Positions 36,272-46,192 of a stretch of DNA of 64,000 nt are shown here, one piece after another (positions within the stretch are counted from its first letter, which is position 1; the number at the start of each line of letters is the position of its first letter). The notes below the pieces were generated by a model. It was given only the letters and a program-made list of their open reading frames with translations, was not told the origin of the DNA and did not search any database. This DNA is from Halomontanus rarus (GTDB lineage: Archaea > Halobacteriota > Halobacteria > Halobacteriales > Natrialbaceae). The position numbers were made by a program, and so were the translations under genes. The stretch spans positions 186,001 to 250,000 of the forward strand of contig NZ_CP071598.1 in the NCBI RefSeq assembly GCF_017357405.1, written 5' to 3'.

Positions 36272-38044
36272 ATGACAACGACCGAGCTACGCGTCGTTCC
36301 CCGCCCGCGTCAAGTCGACCAGACCGGGGAATCCGTCCCGTTCGATGCCCCTCTCGTGATCAATTCGACCGGAGCGGTCCCGGCGGCAGTCGTCTCCCTG
36401 TTCGACGAACTCCTCGAGCGAGAGACGAACGAACCGCCCGTTCGGGCGGGTGACGAGGGGACGGAGGGTGTGAGTGAGAGTCCGGACGTCCGACTGGCAC
36501 TCGAGGACCGTCCCTCCGACGCGTTCGACGATCCGGAGGGATACGTGATCGAAACGGACGGCGAGACAGGCACCGTCACGATCCGCGCGGAGACGGCCGA
36601 CGGCCTCCGGCACGGCTGCCAGACGTTCGTCACCGGGATCGCAGTTCGGGACCGCGACGGCGACGAGGAGGATCGATGGGCGTTCCCGGCCTGCGAGATC
36701 CACGACTGGCCGGAGACGAGCTGGCGGGGCTTCATGCTGGACCCGGCCCGCGGCTTCCTGTCGGTCGAGCACGTGAAACGACGCATCGATCAGGCTGCCC
36801 GGGCGAAGCTCAACCGGCTCCACCTGCACCTGCTCGACGACGAGGGGTACGCCCTCGAGTCCGAGGCGTACCCCGAACTGAACCGGGATTCGGACGGCAC
36901 CGCTCTCCCGGCGTACTCGCCCGACGACGTCGCGGAACTGGTCGAGTACGCGGGCGACCGCGGCATCGAAATTGTCCCCGAAGTCGACGTCCCGGCCCAC
37001 GCGACCCACGTCCTCGAGACGTATCCGGAGCTCCGGTGTACCGTCGAGGACGGGGAACCGGCGGACCGGACGATGTGTATCGGCTCGAGCGAGACCGTCG
37101 AGTTCGTCGAGACGCTGCTCGAGGAGGTCGTCGAGGTGTTCCCGTTCTCGTTCGACGTCGTCCACGTCGGCGGCGACGAGTGGGAGATGCACGGCCACTC
37201 GTGGGACGAGTGCGTCGACTGCCGAGAGAAGATGGCCGATGACGGCTCGGAGACGGTCACCGAGCACTTCTACGCGTTCGTTCGTCACCTGCACGGATTC
37301 CTCGACGAACGCGGTCGGCGGACGATGATGTGGAACGACCAGATCGACATCTCCGAGTCGCCGGACCTGCCCAGAGACGTGCTGATCCAGTTCTGGCGCG
37401 TCGCCGCACCGGGTCGCGGGCCGATCGAGGGGTGTAGTCTGGAGCGATTCCTCGAAGAGGGGTTCGACGTCGTCAATTCGTACGTCCACGCGGCCTACGT
37501 CAGAGGATGGATCTCCGAGGAGTACATGCTCGGCTGGGCGCCGAGACGGCGGCCGTCGGTTTCCGAGGAGCGCGAGTCGCAGGTGCGGGGCGGCGAACTC
37601 CTGGCGTGGGAGCCCTCGGACGAGGAGACCCGGCGGTACTTCGAACGGGCGCTCCCGTCGGCGATCCCGATCTTCGCCGACCGGCTCTGGAACCCGACGG
37701 TGATCGACGACCGAGAGACGTTCTCGCGAACCGTGGCGCGACACGCGCTCGGGCCGTACGTTCCGGCCGAGTTCGACGTCTACGGGGAACTCGGCGGCCT
37801 GATCCTCCCGACGAACTGGAAACGGTCCGGTCAGGGTCCGCCGGCCCACGCGAACCGGGCGCTCGCCGACCGGTCCCCGAGAGAAGCGGCCGCCGACTAC
37901 GAGTCGGCGATCGAGACGCTGTCGACCCTGCGCGAATCGAACGAGACAGTCTATCCCGAAACCGCGACGGCGTACGTCGACTCCCTCGAGTGGCTCCGGG
38001 AGGTCGCCGACCGCGAGGGGCGGGGGATACTCGACCGACCCTGA
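36272..38044 (+). CDS. GH20 beta-N-acetylhexosaminidase (intact copy)
   Basis: A 590-residue protein without a signal peptide. An N-terminal GH20b alpha/beta domain (about 1-150) precedes the TIM barrel. Key residues are all present: R160 in LDPARGFLS, the HLHL motif in LHLHLLDDEG, the catalytic pair D302-E303 in HVGGDEWEMHGH, and downstream tryptophans and a Tyr (MMWNDQ, NSYVHAAY, LLAWEPSD). It uses substrate-assisted catalysis to release N-acetylglucosamine or N-acetylgalactosamine. Its decayed twin lies at 27463. The TATA-like element TGTTAAGA precedes it. Cytoplasmic, so it acts on imported fragments. Confidence 0.93.
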   Translation: MTTTELRVVPRPRQVDQTGESVPFDAPLVINSTGAVPAAVVSLFDELLERETNEPPVRAGDEGTEGVSESPDVRLALEDRPSDAFDDPEGYVIETDGETGTVTIRAETADGLRHGCQTFVTGIAVRDRDGDEEDRWAFPACEIHDWPETSWRGFMLDPARGFLSVEHVKRRIDQAARAKLNRLHLHLLDDEGYALESEAYPELNRDSDGTALPAYSPDDVAELVEYAGDRGIEIVPEVDVPAHATHVLETYPELRCTVEDGEPADRTMCIGSSETVEFVETLLEEVVEVFPFSFDVVHVGGDEWEMHGHSWDECVDCREKMADDGSETVTEHFYAFVRHLHGFLDERGRRTMMWNDQIDISESPDLPRDVLIQFWRVAAPGRGPIEGCSLERFLEEGFDVVNSYVHAAYVRGWISEEYMLGWAPRRRPSVSEERESQVRGGELLAWEPSDEETRRYFERALPSAIPIFADRLWNPTVIDDRETFSRTVARHALGPYVPAEFDVYGELGGLILPTNWKRSGQGPPAHANRALADRSPREAAADYESAIETLSTLRESNETVYPETATAYVDSLEWLREVADREGRGILDRP

Positions 38045-38235
38045 CGAGCGTCGCGTTCGAACCGCGTTTTTCCGTTTCGGTTGCTGATCAGACCCTGTGG
38101 TTGGTCACGCGCTCGACCGCGAACGATCCGTGCTCGACTTCGACTTCGAGTTCGCGTTCCGCGGCACGGTTTCGCATCCAACCGTTTCTCTCGCGGAGTT
38201 CGTACACGACAGGAAGACAGTGGTTATATCCAGAA

Positions 38236-38243
38236 GTTATAAT
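38236..38243 (+). promoter_or_regulatory. TATA box of lyase-like gene B
   Basis: AAGTTATAATATG, with TTATAATA centred about 30 bases before the ATG at 38269. The conserved block shared by paralogues A and C is absent here. Confidence 0.5.
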
Positions 38244-38268
38244 ATGTTAGGCGGTGTCGTGGGGAACG

Positions 38269-41200
38269 ATGACAAGAAACAGTCCTCGCGGGAGCGACAG
38301 CGAGTGGTCTCGAGACGATCTGTGTGTGGGACTCGATCGGACGACCGATTTCGACGTGTCGCGCCGATCGATGCTGGCGACGACGGGTGCGGGAATTCTC
38401 GGCAGCCTGTTTTCGGGTACCGGAACGGTCGCGGCTCAGGACTCGGACGCGCTCAACGCGAAGACCCGGACGACGATCTGGACCGAAGAGATGCGAGCGA
38501 ACGCCCGACGAAACGTCGAGCGGTACGACTGGGCGGAAAATCAGCGCGACAGCGCCGTCGCCGAGGCCGACGCCCGTCTGGAACGGCTGGGACCCGACCT
38601 CGACGGCCTGTGGAACCTGGTCACCTCCCAGAAGATCCCCCGCGGCGGCGGACTGGTGAACCAGCGCGAGATCCTGGGCGGGTACCACGATTCCGGCGAC
38701 GAACGTCCCTGGAAGATGGAGACGGAGGTCGAGAACCCCCACGGCGACGGGAACCTGGTCGTCCCGACGAACGACTTCGCGGCCTATCGGGAGAGCGGGT
38801 TAGACGACCGCGGGGTGTTCGATCCCGAGCTCGCGGACGACTCGCTGCTGGTCAACGAGGAGCACCCCGAGATGGGCGAGGGCTGGGGTGTCGACGACGG
38901 CTGGGGTTGGATCGACGAGAACGACGACCTCGGTGGTGGGGCGGGCACTCGATGGAACTTCGTCGCCTACTACAACCACTGGCACGTCTGGCGTCCGGGC
39001 GGCATCCTCGGAACCATCTCCCGGCTGACCGACGCGTACCTGCTCACCGGCGACCGGAAGTACTCTCGAGCGGGAATCGTGCTGCTCGATCGGATCGCCG
39101 ACGTGTACCCCGAGATGGACCTCACTGAGTACACGTATACACTCGACGGGTTCTGGAACAGCCACGGCGGGCGCCAGACCGGGAAGGTCGTCGGCGCGTT
39201 CTGGGAATCGAACCTCATGCGCCCCATCGTTCGATCCTACGACGCCTTCTTCCCCGGGATGGACGGCGACGACGAACTCGTCACGTTCCTCGAGGGCAAG
39301 ACCGAGGAGTTCCCCGGACTCGAGGGAAAGGACTCGGTGGAGAAGATCCGCAAGAACATCGAAGACGGCATCCACCGCGAGATCCTGCCGGCGAACCGGA
39401 ACTCGAACATGATCGTCGAGAGCGGCGGGGGGAGCGCGCTCGTCCAGGCCGCTCGAACGCTCGACGAACCCGACGGTTACACGAGGGAGGCGATCGAGTG
39501 GGTCTTCCAGCCCGGCGACGAGTACTTCGATGGCGACACGTGGAACGAAGAACCCGAGAACTGGTACACGACCGGCGGGAACATCCTCACCCCGCTCGTC
39601 GACCGGGCCGACCGCGACGGGTACTTCGAGATCACGGCGCCCCACTACAACCGTATCCCCCACAGCTCGGTTCGACAGGTGGCCGACTATCTCCGGGGGT
39701 ACGACGCGTTCGACGGCGCGGACCTCTACCAGCACCCCAAACTCCAGCAGTCGCTCCTCCAGAACGCGCACCTGCTGTTGATCGACGAGTTCACGCCGCA
39801 ACTCGGCGACGCGCACGGCCCGGCCGGCGCCGAGTGGAGCCAGACCTCGATCGAGGAAGGGTTCAAACTGACGGGTGACCCGCTCTTCGCGCAGCTGTGG
39901 CACTACCAGAACGGCTACTCGACGGCGGGGATCACCGGCTCCATCTACGACGCCGAACCCGAGGACCTCGGCGACGAGATCCAGGCGATCATCGACGCCG
40001 AGGGGCCGCTCGACCTGTCGAGCCAGAACCTCGCGGGTTACGGCTTCGCCGCGCTTCGCGACGGCGAGAACTACCTGAACCGGTCGTTCGGGACGACCTA
40101 CGACACGTCGACCCTGTTCGCCGAGGCCTCGACCGAGGTCGACGACAGCTTCGACGAAGCCATCCAGTTCCAGTGCTACGAACCCGGCGAGTGGTGGACC
40201 TTCGAGTTCGACGCCGAGGAGGCCGGCGAGTACGACCTCGAGATCGAGACGCTGTTCGTCTCGAGTTACGGTACCTACGAGCTGTCCGTCAACGGCGAGC
40301 GGGTCGACACCGTCGACTTCTACGCGTCGTCCTTCACCCGCGACACCGTCACGTACACGGTCGACCTCGAAGCGGGAACGAACGAACTCCGCTGGGAGTG
40401 CGTCGGCAAGAACGACGACTCGAGCAACTACCTGATGGCCCTCTACTCCCTCACGGTCGTCGGCGAGGACGAGCGCGAGGACTGGGAGAACGCCGCCGAA
40501 CTCGGTAACGCCAAGCGAGCGTTCTGGCTGTACTACGGCCGAACCGGCATCGACGCGGGCGGCAGTACCCACAACCACGGCGACGCGCTGAACCTCGGCG
40601 TGGCGGCCCACGGCCTCGAGCTCTCGCCCGATCTGGGGTATCCCGAACGGACCGGAAACTGGCCGAAACACGACTTCACGAAGGGGACGATCAGCCACAA
40701 CACCGTCACGGTCGACCGGTCACGCCAGGACCAGCAGTGGGTCGCGACCCCCCGCCACTTCGACGGCGAGGACGAACGGGTGAACCTGATCGACGTCGAC
40801 GCGTATCGCGCCTACGAACAGTGTGACACCTACCGGCGGACGACCGCCGCGATCACCGTCGACGACGAACACTCCTACGCGGTCGACTTCTTCCGGGTCG
40901 CGGGCGGCGACGATCACGTCTTCAGCTTCCACGGGCAGGTCGGCGATGCGACGGCCGAGGACGTCGACCTCGTCGCCCAGAACGGCGGCACCTACGCCGG
41001 CGAGGACGTCCGAAAACCGGACTACGGCGAGGAGACCGCGTACAACCGAGAGGTCGGCAGCGGGTTCAACTACCTCACCGACGTCGAACGCGACGCCGAA
41101 CCCGGCGACAGGGTCGCCGTCGACTGGGACGTCGAGGACTACTGGGACCACCGCGACGACGACGCCGAGGGCGTCCACCTGCGACTGACCTCCTTCGGCG

Positions 41201-41997
41201 ACTTTGACGAGGTCGCGCTCGCCGACGGTCACCCGCCCGATCGGAGCGGAAACCCGGAGACGCTTCGGTACGCCCTCCTTCGGCGGCGAGGGAGCGACCT
41301 CGAGAGCGACTTCGTCTCGACGATCGAGCACTACGAGGGCGAGCGCGCCGTCGACTCGGTCGAGACGGTTCCGGTCGAGGGTGGCGACGGAAACGCCGTC
41401 AAGGTCGAGCTCGCGACCGGGCGGACCGACTACGTGGTCTGTGCGTTCGACGAGGACGACACGCTCGTCGTAGACGACACCTTCGAGTTCAAGGGCTTCT
41501 TCGGCGTCTACTCGATCGAGGACGGCGAGCCCGAGTACGCCTACGTCCACGACGGGAGACGACTGGCCCCCCTCGACCGCGGACCGCTGGTGCAGGAGGC
41601 CTACAGCGAAATCCGGTCCGTCGTCGACGACTTCACCCGCGAGATGAGCCTCGAGAACGAGCTCGCGATTCGGATCGGTAGCGGTCACCCGCCGGAACTC
41701 GAGCGCCACGCCGGGTTCGTCTACGTCGACAACGACGACTCCGATCCGTGGCGCGGCGAACCCGATCCGACGAACCCGATCGAGGGACGCGGCCAGCGCG
41801 GGCAGGGCAACGGCGCCTACCCGATCGAGGGTATCTCCACCGGTCGTGGAAATCGGGTGACTATCGACGTTGGCCCGCATACGTTCACTCGGGACTTCGT
41901 CGATCCCGACCGGCTCGAGGAGGGCGGCTACAACTACATCATCGCCGAGGAAGACGACGTCCGCATCCCGTTGACGTCGGTCTGGTCGTCCGAATAA
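38269..41997 (+). CDS. Giant Tat-exported heparinase II/III-like protein B
   Basis: A 1242-residue paralogue of A; the ATG at 38269 (MTRNSPRGSD) is preferred over a GTG at 38254 because of the leaderless promoter. The Tat motif FDVSRRSML is at 30-38. The helical domain, beta-sandwich module (about 624-734) and heparinase region (THNHGDALNLGVAAHGLEL) follow in the same order. The C-terminal quarter is nearly identical in DNA to C: a 120-base stretch at 41701-41820 differs by one base. The same module is almost identical over 62 bases to that in the beta-helix protein at 58301. Exported. Confidence 0.85.
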   Translation: MTRNSPRGSDSEWSRDDLCVGLDRTTDFDVSRRSMLATTGAGILGSLFSGTGTVAAQDSDALNAKTRTTIWTEEMRANARRNVERYDWAENQRDSAVAEADARLERLGPDLDGLWNLVTSQKIPRGGGLVNQREILGGYHDSGDERPWKMETEVENPHGDGNLVVPTNDFAAYRESGLDDRGVFDPELADDSLLVNEEHPEMGEGWGVDDGWGWIDENDDLGGGAGTRWNFVAYYNHWHVWRPGGILGTISRLTDAYLLTGDRKYSRAGIVLLDRIADVYPEMDLTEYTYTLDGFWNSHGGRQTGKVVGAFWESNLMRPIVRSYDAFFPGMDGDDELVTFLEGKTEEFPGLEGKDSVEKIRKNIEDGIHREILPANRNSNMIVESGGGSALVQAARTLDEPDGYTREAIEWVFQPGDEYFDGDTWNEEPENWYTTGGNILTPLVDRADRDGYFEITAPHYNRIPHSSVRQVADYLRGYDAFDGADLYQHPKLQQSLLQNAHLLLIDEFTPQLGDAHGPAGAEWSQTSIEEGFKLTGDPLFAQLWHYQNGYSTAGITGSIYDAEPEDLGDEIQAIIDAEGPLDLSSQNLAGYGFAALRDGENYLNRSFGTTYDTSTLFAEASTEVDDSFDEAIQFQCYEPGEWWTFEFDAEEAGEYDLEIETLFVSSYGTYELSVNGERVDTVDFYASSFTRDTVTYTVDLEAGTNELRWECVGKNDDSSNYLMALYSLTVVGEDEREDWENAAELGNAKRAFWLYYGRTGIDAGGSTHNHGDALNLGVAAHGLELSPDLGYPERTGNWPKHDFTKGTISHNTVTVDRSRQDQQWVATPRHFDGEDERVNLIDVDAYRAYEQCDTYRRTTAAITVDDEHSYAVDFFRVAGGDDHVFSFHGQVGDATAEDVDLVAQNGGTYAGEDVRKPDYGEETAYNREVGSGFNYLTDVERDAEPGDRVAVDWDVEDYWDHRDDDAEGVHLRLTSFGDFDEVALADGHPPDRSGNPETLRYALLRRRGSDLESDFVSTIEHYEGERAVDSVETVPVEGGDGNAVKVELATGRTDYVVCAFDEDDTLVVDDTFEFKGFFGVYSIEDGEPEYAYVHDGRRLAPLDRGPLVQEAYSEIRSVVDDFTREMSLENELAIRIGSGHPPELERHAGFVYVDNDDSDPWRGEPDPTNPIEGRGQRGQGNGAYPIEGISTGRGNRVTIDVGPHTFTRDFVDPDRLEEGGYNYIIAEEDDVRIPLTSVWSSE

Positions 41998-42191
41998 CGC
42001 TCTCTATCCGATTTTCGTTCGCTCTTTCTCGTGCTCTACGCTCTCACGCTCTCACGTTCTCTCGCTCTCGAGGAGCCGACTGTCACCACCCGTACCGATC
42101 CGAACGTACACTGTCCGCCGAGGCGTGAGGAGCGGTTCGTTCCGACTCGCGGGACGGAACGCTTTTAGCGCTCGTCTCTGATTGTGGTCGT

Positions 42192-43379
42192 ATGACCGCA
42201 GTAGCGCTGTGGACGTATCCGTGGACGCTCCATCGCGAAGGAATCGACGACGCGTGCGAGCGACTCGAGGAGTGCGGCGTCGACGCCGTAAACGTTGCCA
42301 GTCACTACCACTCCGTTCGGTCGATGCAGGCCCGGTTTCCCGACGAACTGTTCCGCACCTACGCGGGCGGCTGTTACTTCGAACCGGACTCGGACGACCG
42401 GTTCGAGGACGTTCCGATCGAACCGCCGGTCAACCGCGTCGGTTCGTGGGACGATCCGCTCGCCGAAATCGTCGACGGCGTACACGATAACGGACTGGCC
42501 GTCAACGCGTGGACGGTCTGTTTGCACAACACTCGGCTGGGGGCGACGAACCCCGACTACCGGATCGAGAGCGCGTTCGGCGACGCCCACGACCACTCGC
42601 TGTGCCCCTCACACCCCGACGTCAGAGACTACTTCGCTGCGGTCGTCGGCTCGGTCCGGGACCGAGGCGTCGACGAGATCCAACTCGAGTCGATCGGGTT
42701 CCCGAGCGCGTTTCACGACCACGGATCGCAGTACGGCCACGACAAGCGCCAGACGGTGACGACCGACACGGAGGAGTTCCTCCTTTCGCAGTGTTTCTGC
42801 GACGGCTGTCGGGCGGCGGCGGAGTCGCATTCGGTCGACTTCGATCGAGCGCGCGAGCGCGTTCGGGAACTCCTCGAGCGATCGCTCGCCGATCCCGCGC
42901 ACTCGCCGCCGTCGGTGGACGACCTCGCCGACCGCGAACCGGTCGTGGCGGATCTCCTCGAGTTCCGGGCGTCCATGATAGAGGCGCTGCTCGAGCGACT
43001 CGCGGACGCGTCAGGGTCGACGCCGCTGAACTACTACGTGATGGAGGCGTACGGCTTCGAGCCGTCGACGCTCCCGTACGCGGGCGTCCGATTCGAGACG
43101 CTCGAGGCGCACCTCGACAGGGTGACGGCGCTGTGCTACGTCTCCGAGAGTGAGGTCGCTCGGGATCGGATCACGGCGCTCGAGCGTCGCGTCGACCTCC
43201 CGATCGACGCGGGGATCACGCTCGATCCGGACGTCGTCGACCGGCCCGAACAGGTGGGCGACCTCCTCGACGCCATCCGAACGGTCACCGACGGGACCGT
43301 TTCGATCTACCACCACTCGCTGGCGACCGAAACGCACCTCGAGTGGATCGCCGAGGCCCTCGAGTCCGAGGTCGAGTGA
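42192..43379 (+). CDS. Uncharacterised TIM-barrel protein, glycosidase-like
   Basis: A 395-residue protein I do not recognise as a named family. It begins ALWTYPWTLHREGIDDAC, as a beta-alpha barrel would, with LAVNAWTVCLHNTRLG and IQLESIGFPSAF marking barrel strands. A cysteine cluster (SQCFCDGCR, about residue 200) could bind a metal. Glu and Asp at strand ends are candidates for glycosidase catalysis, but no family signature is certain. It has no signal peptide. It follows lyase-like gene B by 194 bases and precedes a PIG-L deacetylase. Probably acts on sugars. Confidence 0.7.
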   Translation: MTAVALWTYPWTLHREGIDDACERLEECGVDAVNVASHYHSVRSMQARFPDELFRTYAGGCYFEPDSDDRFEDVPIEPPVNRVGSWDDPLAEIVDGVHDNGLAVNAWTVCLHNTRLGATNPDYRIESAFGDAHDHSLCPSHPDVRDYFAAVVGSVRDRGVDEIQLESIGFPSAFHDHGSQYGHDKRQTVTTDTEEFLLSQCFCDGCRAAAESHSVDFDRARERVRELLERSLADPAHSPPSVDDLADREPVVADLLEFRASMIEALLERLADASGSTPLNYYVMEAYGFEPSTLPYAGVRFETLEAHLDRVTALCYVSESEVARDRITALERRVDLPIDAGITLDPDVVDRPEQVGDLLDAIRTVTDGTVSIYHHSLATETHLEWIAEALESEVE

Positions 43380-43511
43380 TCGGCGCGGTCGGTCGTCGTC
43401 GGCACTCGAAACGACTCCGACGACGGACGGTGACGGTGCCAACCGTCGTTTCCGGGCGCGGACGTCCGATCGATCGGAAGCTTTTCGCCGGCCGCCGGAC
43501 CTACTGTATCC

Positions 43512-44339
43512 ATGTCCAGACGACTACTCGTAATCGGTGCCCACCCCGACGACCCCGACATTCGCGCCGGCGGTCTGGCGTGTGCGTGTGCGGAGGCCGG
43601 CCACGACGTTCGCTTCGTCTCGATGACCGACGGCCGCGGCGGCCACCACGAACAGAGCGGAACGGAACTCGTCGAGCGCCGTCGACGGGAGGCGGCCGCA
43701 GCCGCGGAGACGGCCGGAATCGAGTACCGCATCCTCGAGAACGAGGACGGCCGACTCGAGCCGACGCTGGAGAACCGCGAGGCGGTCATCCGGATGATCC
43801 GCGAGTACGATCCTGACGTCGTCCTAACCCACCGGACGAACGACTACCACCCCGACCACCGTTACACATCTCAGCTCGTCCGGGACGCGGCGTACATGGT
43901 GACCGTCCCGAACGTCTGTCCGGACGTCCCGGCACTCGAGTCCAATCCCGTCTTCGCGTACCTGCTGGACACGTTCGAGCGCCCCTACCCCTTCACCCCC
44001 GACGTCGTCGTCCCGATCGCCGACGAGCTGGTCGACCGAAAGTACGACATGCTCGATTGCCACGAGTCACAGATGTACGAGTGGCTCCCGCACAACAAGG
44101 GCGAACTCGAGTCGGTACCGAACGATCCCGACGAACGACGCGAGTGGCTGGAGTCGGACCCGATTCCGGGACTCGAGGAGATGCGGGAGACGGCCGATCG
44201 CTTCCGCGACGAACTGATCGGGCAGTACGGCGCCGAACGCGGGCGGGAGATCGAGTACGCCGAGGCGTTCGAAGTCTCCGAGTACGGCGGCCCGCTCACC
44301 CCGGAGCTGTCCGACGACCTGTTTTCGGTCTCGTTCTGA
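43512..44339 (+). CDS. PIG-L/LmbE family deacetylase
   Basis: A 275-residue zinc-dependent deacetylase. The metal motif AHPDD is at residues 10-14, followed by P-D where most members have x-E (AHPDDPDIRAGG), and a third ligand is in YHPDHRYTS. The family removes N-acetyl from N-acetylglucosamine-linked or related substrates. It is on the same strand as the TIM-barrel protein, 132 bases downstream. Within this cluster it could deacetylate imported N-acetylhexosamine oligosaccharides. Confidence 0.9.
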   Translation: MSRRLLVIGAHPDDPDIRAGGLACACAEAGHDVRFVSMTDGRGGHHEQSGTELVERRRREAAAAAETAGIEYRILENEDGRLEPTLENREAVIRMIREYDPDVVLTHRTNDYHPDHRYTSQLVRDAAYMVTVPNVCPDVPALESNPVFAYLLDTFERPYPFTPDVVVPIADELVDRKYDMLDCHESQMYEWLPHNKGELESVPNDPDERREWLESDPIPGLEEMRETADRFRDELIGQYGAERGREIEYAEAFEVSEYGGPLTPELSDDLFSVSF

Positions 44340-44785
44340 TCTGGCGTCCCGGTCTCGTTTCGGACACCGGGTCCGGGGGCTCGCGAGTTCTGACGAGGAG
44401 GTGAACTGTGCGGACTGCGTGAAAGCCTAGTATTAATACCCGTGCGAACAAACGACATACTGTCCCCATCAGTGTACTGTTATCAGCGAAAACCGTGGAA
44501 AAACGATGGGGACATCAAACCACCAGTCCCGAACCGTTCGCTCACCAACCACCTGCCGAAACGGTAGCGCTATCGACTACCGTTTTCGTATACTCCTGTC
44601 CCAGCACGCCGTCTCGTACGCCGAGTGACGTCGATTCGAGCGAGTCGAACGGGTCCGAAACCGGTGCTGGGTTACGGTGAACGAGAGAGGAATCCCACGA
44701 CGAACGCGCGATTCCGAGGGCGATTTCGCGAACGCGGATCTCCGGGTTCCAAACACTCTTAAGAGCTATTACTGTATATTTTTCT
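44340..44785. other. Intergenic region with a candidate RNA element
   Basis: 446 bases with no protein gene. GTATTAATAC at 44430-44439 could be a promoter. A perfect 10-base inverted repeat (44461-44470 and 44505-44514) begins about 26 bases after it. The remainder up to the microprotein gene shows nothing else. Confidence 0.4.
44461..44514 (+). ncRNA. Candidate structured RNA or hairpin
   Basis: TGTCCCCATC (44461-44470) and GATGGGGACA (44505-44514) are exact inverted copies 34 bases apart. The TATA-like TATTAATA is placed where transcription would begin at about the first repeat base. This may instead be a pair of regulator half-sites; no homologous RNA was recognised. Confidence 0.3.
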
Positions 44786-44893
44786 GTGACGAATTCCGAT
44801 ACCCGCACGCTCTGGCGATGTCCTAACTGCGAATTCGTTCATCATTCGAGCGTCAGACCACCCGAATGTGACATCTGCGGCGAACAGTTCTGA
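44786..44893 (+). CDS. Zinc-ribbon microprotein, 35 residues
   Basis: From a GTG the frame reads TNSDTRTLWRCPNCEFVH, then a second knuckle ECDICGEQF and stop. Two CxxC pairs 20 residues apart form a rubredoxin/rubrerythrin-like zinc ribbon of the kind common in haloarchaea as tiny free-standing proteins. CTTAAG at 44758-44763 may be the TATA box of a leaderless transcript. The gene is too short for most callers. The function is unknown; such ribbons bind zinc and may contact nucleic acids or partners. Confidence 0.6.
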   Translation: MTNSDTRTLWRCPNCEFVHHSSVRPPECDICGEQF

Positions 44894-44971
44894 GAGAACA
44901 CTCGATCGCCGGCGACCGAAGTCGATCGACGAACGCGTCTCGGTTTCGGAAACCGAGAGCCAGCCGAACCG

Positions 44972-46192
44972 CTACTCGGCCTCGAGGTTCGCCGCGATCC
45001 GATCGACGACGTAGTCGACCTCCGAATCCGCGAGACACCGCGGATTGATCGTGAACTGCGAGCGGTGGACGTCGTCGCCGCCGACGAATATCCGCGGATT
45101 CTCCGCGCGGAGGTTCGACACCAGCGTCTCGGTATCGACCGGCGACCGCTCCTCGTCGACCGTCACGACGACCGTCGAGACGGCGTCGGTCTTGCCGGCG
45201 TTCGCGAGTTCGATGTCGAGGTCGTCGATCGACTCGAGTTCGCCCGCGATTCGTTCGGAGCGGTCGTGCCACTCCGACAGGACGGCATCGTCGTCCTCCG
45301 CGACGAACGCGTCGAGTGCGGCGATGAGCCCGGCGATCTCCTCTTTGCCGACCTTCATCGAGCGGCCGAGTCCCTGCAGGGGGACGCCGGGGAGTTCCTC
45401 GAGGTCGACGAGCCGCTCGGGCGGGTCGTACACCGGTTCGGAGGCGTGCATGTCGAGGTGCTGGCGCGCGACGGATTTGATCAGGTCCTCCCGTCCCGCG
45501 AGGATTCCGGAGGACTGCGGGCCGCGGATCGCCTTCCCGCCGCTGAACGCGACGAGGTCGACGCCCTGATCGACGTACTTCGAGAGGTTCTCGGTCGGCG
45601 GCAACTCCGCCGCGGCGTCGACGATGACCGGGACGTCGTTGTCGTGGGCGATCTCGACGACCGTCTCCAGGGGCGGTCGCGTGAACGGTTTCTCCATGTA
45701 CGCAACTGCCACTGTCTCCTCCGTGATCGCGGCGTCGATCTGCCAGGGCTGGGTGTTCTCCGACCCGGTCCCGAGGTGGTAGTCGTTCGCGCCGACGTCG
45801 ACGATGTCGGCGCCGGCGGCCCGCAGCGCATGATCGTAGCCGTTCCGGTGAGTTCGCGGCATGACGATCTCGCTCGGAACATCGTCGGTATCGGGGAGAT
45901 TCGCCATGAGCTCGAGGTCGTCGCCGGCGATACAGGCCGCCGCGCCGAGCGTGAGCGCGGAACTCGCGCCGTTGGTGACGTATCCCGCGTCGGCGCCGGT
46001 CACCTCGGCGATCCGTTCCGAGGCGGCCGCCTGCAGGTCCGAGATGCGGACGAACGCCTCGGCGGCGCGGTTCATCGCCTCGAGGGCTTCCTCGCGGATC
46101 AACGTGCCGCCGATCCGGGTCTTCGTTCCGGTCGCGTTGATCACCGGCGGCACGCCGAGGTCGTCGTAGATCGTGTCCCCGCCGGTCGTCAT
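44972..46192 (-). CDS. SelA-like PLP enzyme, candidate D-glucosaminate ammonia-lyase
   Basis: A 406-residue fold-type I PLP enzyme; the ATG at 46192 (MTTGGDTIYDDLG) is the true start, overlapping the upstream gene by four bases (ATGA). The N-terminal GVPPVINATGTKTRIGGT and the lysine in FSGGKAIRGPQSSG (K220) are those of the SelA/DgaE group. These include D-glucosaminate-6-phosphate ammonia-lyase, which makes 2-keto-3-deoxy acid and ammonia, and selenocysteine synthase; no selenium machinery is nearby. The context favours an ammonia-lyase on an amino sugar acid. Lies last in an operon with a FAH enzyme and a D-aminoacylase. Confidence 0.87.
   Translation of the reverse strand: MTTGGDTIYDDLGVPPVINATGTKTRIGGTLIREEALEAMNRAAEAFVRISDLQAAASERIAEVTGADAGYVTNGASSALTLGAAACIAGDDLELMANLPDTDDVPSEIVMPRTHRNGYDHALRAAGADIVDVGANDYHLGTGSENTQPWQIDAAITEETVAVAYMEKPFTRPPLETVVEIAHDNDVPVIVDAAAELPPTENLSKYVDQGVDLVAFSGGKAIRGPQSSGILAGREDLIKSVARQHLDMHASEPVYDPPERLVDLEELPGVPLQGLGRSMKVGKEEIAGLIAALDAFVAEDDDAVLSEWHDRSERIAGELESIDDLDIELANAGKTDAVSTVVVTVDEERSPVDTETLVSNLRAENPRIFVGGDDVHRSQFTINPRCLADSEVDYVVDRIAANLEAE

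Noticed and set aside
44461..44514. Terminal inverted repeats of a miniature transposable element
   Set aside because: The arms are only 10 bases, 54 bases in total, without target duplication or a second copy in the window; kept as an RNA or operator candidate instead.
44972..46192. Selenocysteine synthase (SelA)
   Set aside because: Motifs fit the wider SelA/DgaE group, but archaea make selenocysteine by SepSecS and no selenium genes are nearby; an ammonia-lyase suits the operon better.
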